From assembly GCA_031273405.1 (NCBI GenBank), contig JAISRW010000273.1, forward strand, positions 1 to 6,921: DNA of 6,921 bases. The letters are read 5' to 3'. The first letter of the stretch is position 1, and each line of letters begins with the position of its first letter. Below the pieces are notes generated by a model. The model was not told where the DNA came from. It ran no database searches and saw only the letters and a list, made by a program, of their open reading frames with translations. This DNA is from Treponema sp. (lineage in GTDB: Bacteria > Spirochaetota > Spirochaetia > Treponematales > Breznakiellaceae). The position numbers and the translations under genes are program-made. Shown piece by piece: positions 6,576 to 6,921 of the stretch.

Positions 6576-6611
6576 GGCTTTCCCAAAACCCCGGTTTTTG
6601 GGAGACAAGCC
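6576..6611 (-). repeat. Strong hairpin in the nudC leader (contains copy C of the dispersed palindrome)
   Basis: On the + strand, GGCTT (6576-6580) and TCCCAAAA (6581-6588) pair with TTTTGGGA (6596-6603) and AAGCC (6607-6611): 13 base pairs with a three-base bulge and a 7-nt loop. It ends about 12 nt upstream of the nudC ribosome site. No U-tract follows. It overlaps a second palindrome (6604-6620), so the two cannot form together. Confidence 0.6.
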
Positions 6612-6620
6612 ATGCTTGTC
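6604..6620. promoter_or_regulatory. Perfect 7-bp inverted repeat GACAAGC-CAT-GCTTGTC upstream of nudC, candidate operator or alternative stem
   Basis: The two arms are exact reverse complements around CAT. The left arm shares AAGC with the outer stem of the 6576-6611 hairpin. It could be a binding site for a dimeric regulator or an alternative RNA stem. It lies about 8 nt downstream of the candidate nudC start site, so binding there would block transcription. Function is inference. Confidence 0.4.
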
Positions 6621-6633
6621 CGTTGCCTTCAAT

Positions 6634-6639
6634 ATTATA
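6634..6639 (-). promoter_or_regulatory. Candidate -10 box for nudC
   Basis: TATAAT on the - strand, with a start near 6627 and a leader of about 72 nt that would include both hairpins. No good -35 box is seen 16-18 nt upstream and there is no extended -10, so this is tentative. Confidence 0.3.
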
Positions 6640-6640
6640 T

Positions 6641-6681
6641 GAAAAGCGGGCCGGACTTTAGCCCGGTTGGACCGCGTTTTC
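6641..6681. repeat. G+C-rich imperfect inverted repeat upstream of nudC
   Basis: GAAAAGCGG (6641-6649) pairs with CCGC-G-TTTTC (6672-6681, one bulged G). Inside it CCGG (6651-6654) pairs with CCGG (6663-6666). Because of its outer A/T arms it could act as a terminator in either direction, ending transcripts that enter from the right before nudC. The internal loops make it weak. Confidence 0.4.
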
Positions 6682-6772
6682 AGAAGCCTTTCCCGTCAAA
6701 CCGTCGAAGCCCGGCTCGCGCCAACCGGGTTTTTGGAAACGCTCTACCCTATCGTACCAGGAGAAAAAAACA

Positions 6773-6832
6773 ATGGCAAGCGGCCGGCCGCGTTGCCTCA
6801 TCGAAATTCTGGTGGTGATCCAGAAAGTATGA
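6773..6832 (+). CDS. Possible 19-codon small ORF (MASGRPRCLIEILVVIQKV)
   Basis: ATG at 6773 has AGGAG (6759-6763) 9 nt upstream, one of the better ribosome sites in this region. The product is unrecognised: four basic or small residues, then a short hydrophobic run. It may be a leader peptide, the start of a decayed gene, or chance. No promoter is evident. The rest of 6556-6873 holds only the hairpins and repeats listed separately. Confidence 0.2.
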   Translation: MASGRPRCLIEILVVIQKV

Positions 6833-6873
6833 TAGGCCGTCAAACAAAGCCATAATTGATGTAAAAGAAAGCT

Positions 6874-6921
6874 ATGTCAAAAGCCTTCAAGTGGTTATAC
6901 AGCTTCTTTGAAAAACAACAG
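6874..6921 (+). CDS. Possible start of an unrecognised gene, cut by the right window edge
   Basis: ATG at 6874 opens a frame to the end of the window (MSKAFKWLYSFFEKQQ). An in-frame TAA at 6862 makes this the first possible ATG. The ribosome site is poor: AAAGAAAG ends 2 nt before the start. Sixteen codons are too few to name a product, and the frame may close soon after the edge. Confidence 0.3.
   Translation, partial: MSKAFKWLYSFFEKQQ

Noticed and set aside
1..6921. CRISPR array, tRNA or rRNA, phage or toxin-antitoxin module
   Set aside because: No regularly spaced repeats, no cloverleaf or rRNA-like segment, and no recognisable phage or toxin-antitoxin genes were found by eye.

Overview
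The window looks like a chromosomal segment of a spirochaete, most likely a Treponema of the moderate-G+C (insect-gut or free-living) type. This is an inference from three things: a PEGA-domain exported protein, the rpmF-acpP-rnc cluster, and the general gene style. No rRNA or other marker fixes the taxon.

From left to right: (1) the 3' three quarters of a family GH31 alpha-glycosidase gene on the + strand, whose reading frame is open to the left edge (3-1889); (2) converging on it, a 538-residue exported PEGA / FlgD-Ig-like / probable beta-rich envelope protein on the - strand (1945-3561), whose only good promoter would start transcription exactly at the ATG; (3) a broken transposase on the - strand (3584-4279), cut just after the first catalytic Asp of an integrase-type (rve/DDE) domain and preceded by two copies of a ~22-bp direct repeat; (4) a housekeeping operon on the + strand, rpmF-acpP-rnc (4513-5686), driven by an exact-consensus sigma70 promoter (TTGACA-17-TATAAT) beside the transposase remnant; (5) converging on rnc, a complete nudC-type NADH pyrophosphatase / deNADding Nudix gene on the - strand with a TTG start (5722-6555); (6) a ~320-bp stretch at the right end with several inverted repeats, a possible 19-codon ORF and perhaps the first 16 codons of a gene that leaves the window.

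Functionally the window is a patchwork: sugar catabolism (GH31), an envelope protein, an IS scar, the ribosome / fatty-acid / RNA-processing operon, and NAD(H) or RNA-cap turnover. The only multi-gene unit is rpmF-acpP-rnc (ribosomal protein L32, acyl carrier protein, RNase III).

I see no CRISPR array, phage module, toxin-antitoxin pair or obviously new multi-gene system. The most interesting unexplained signal is a short imperfect palindrome with a common core (TTTC..AAAA..CGGTT..TTTTGGG) found three times outside or at the edge of genes: over the GH31 stop codon, in the rpmF operon leader, and in the nudC leader. Next are the predicted leaderless start of the PEGA gene, with two palindromes over its promoter, and the mutually exclusive hairpins in the nudC leader.
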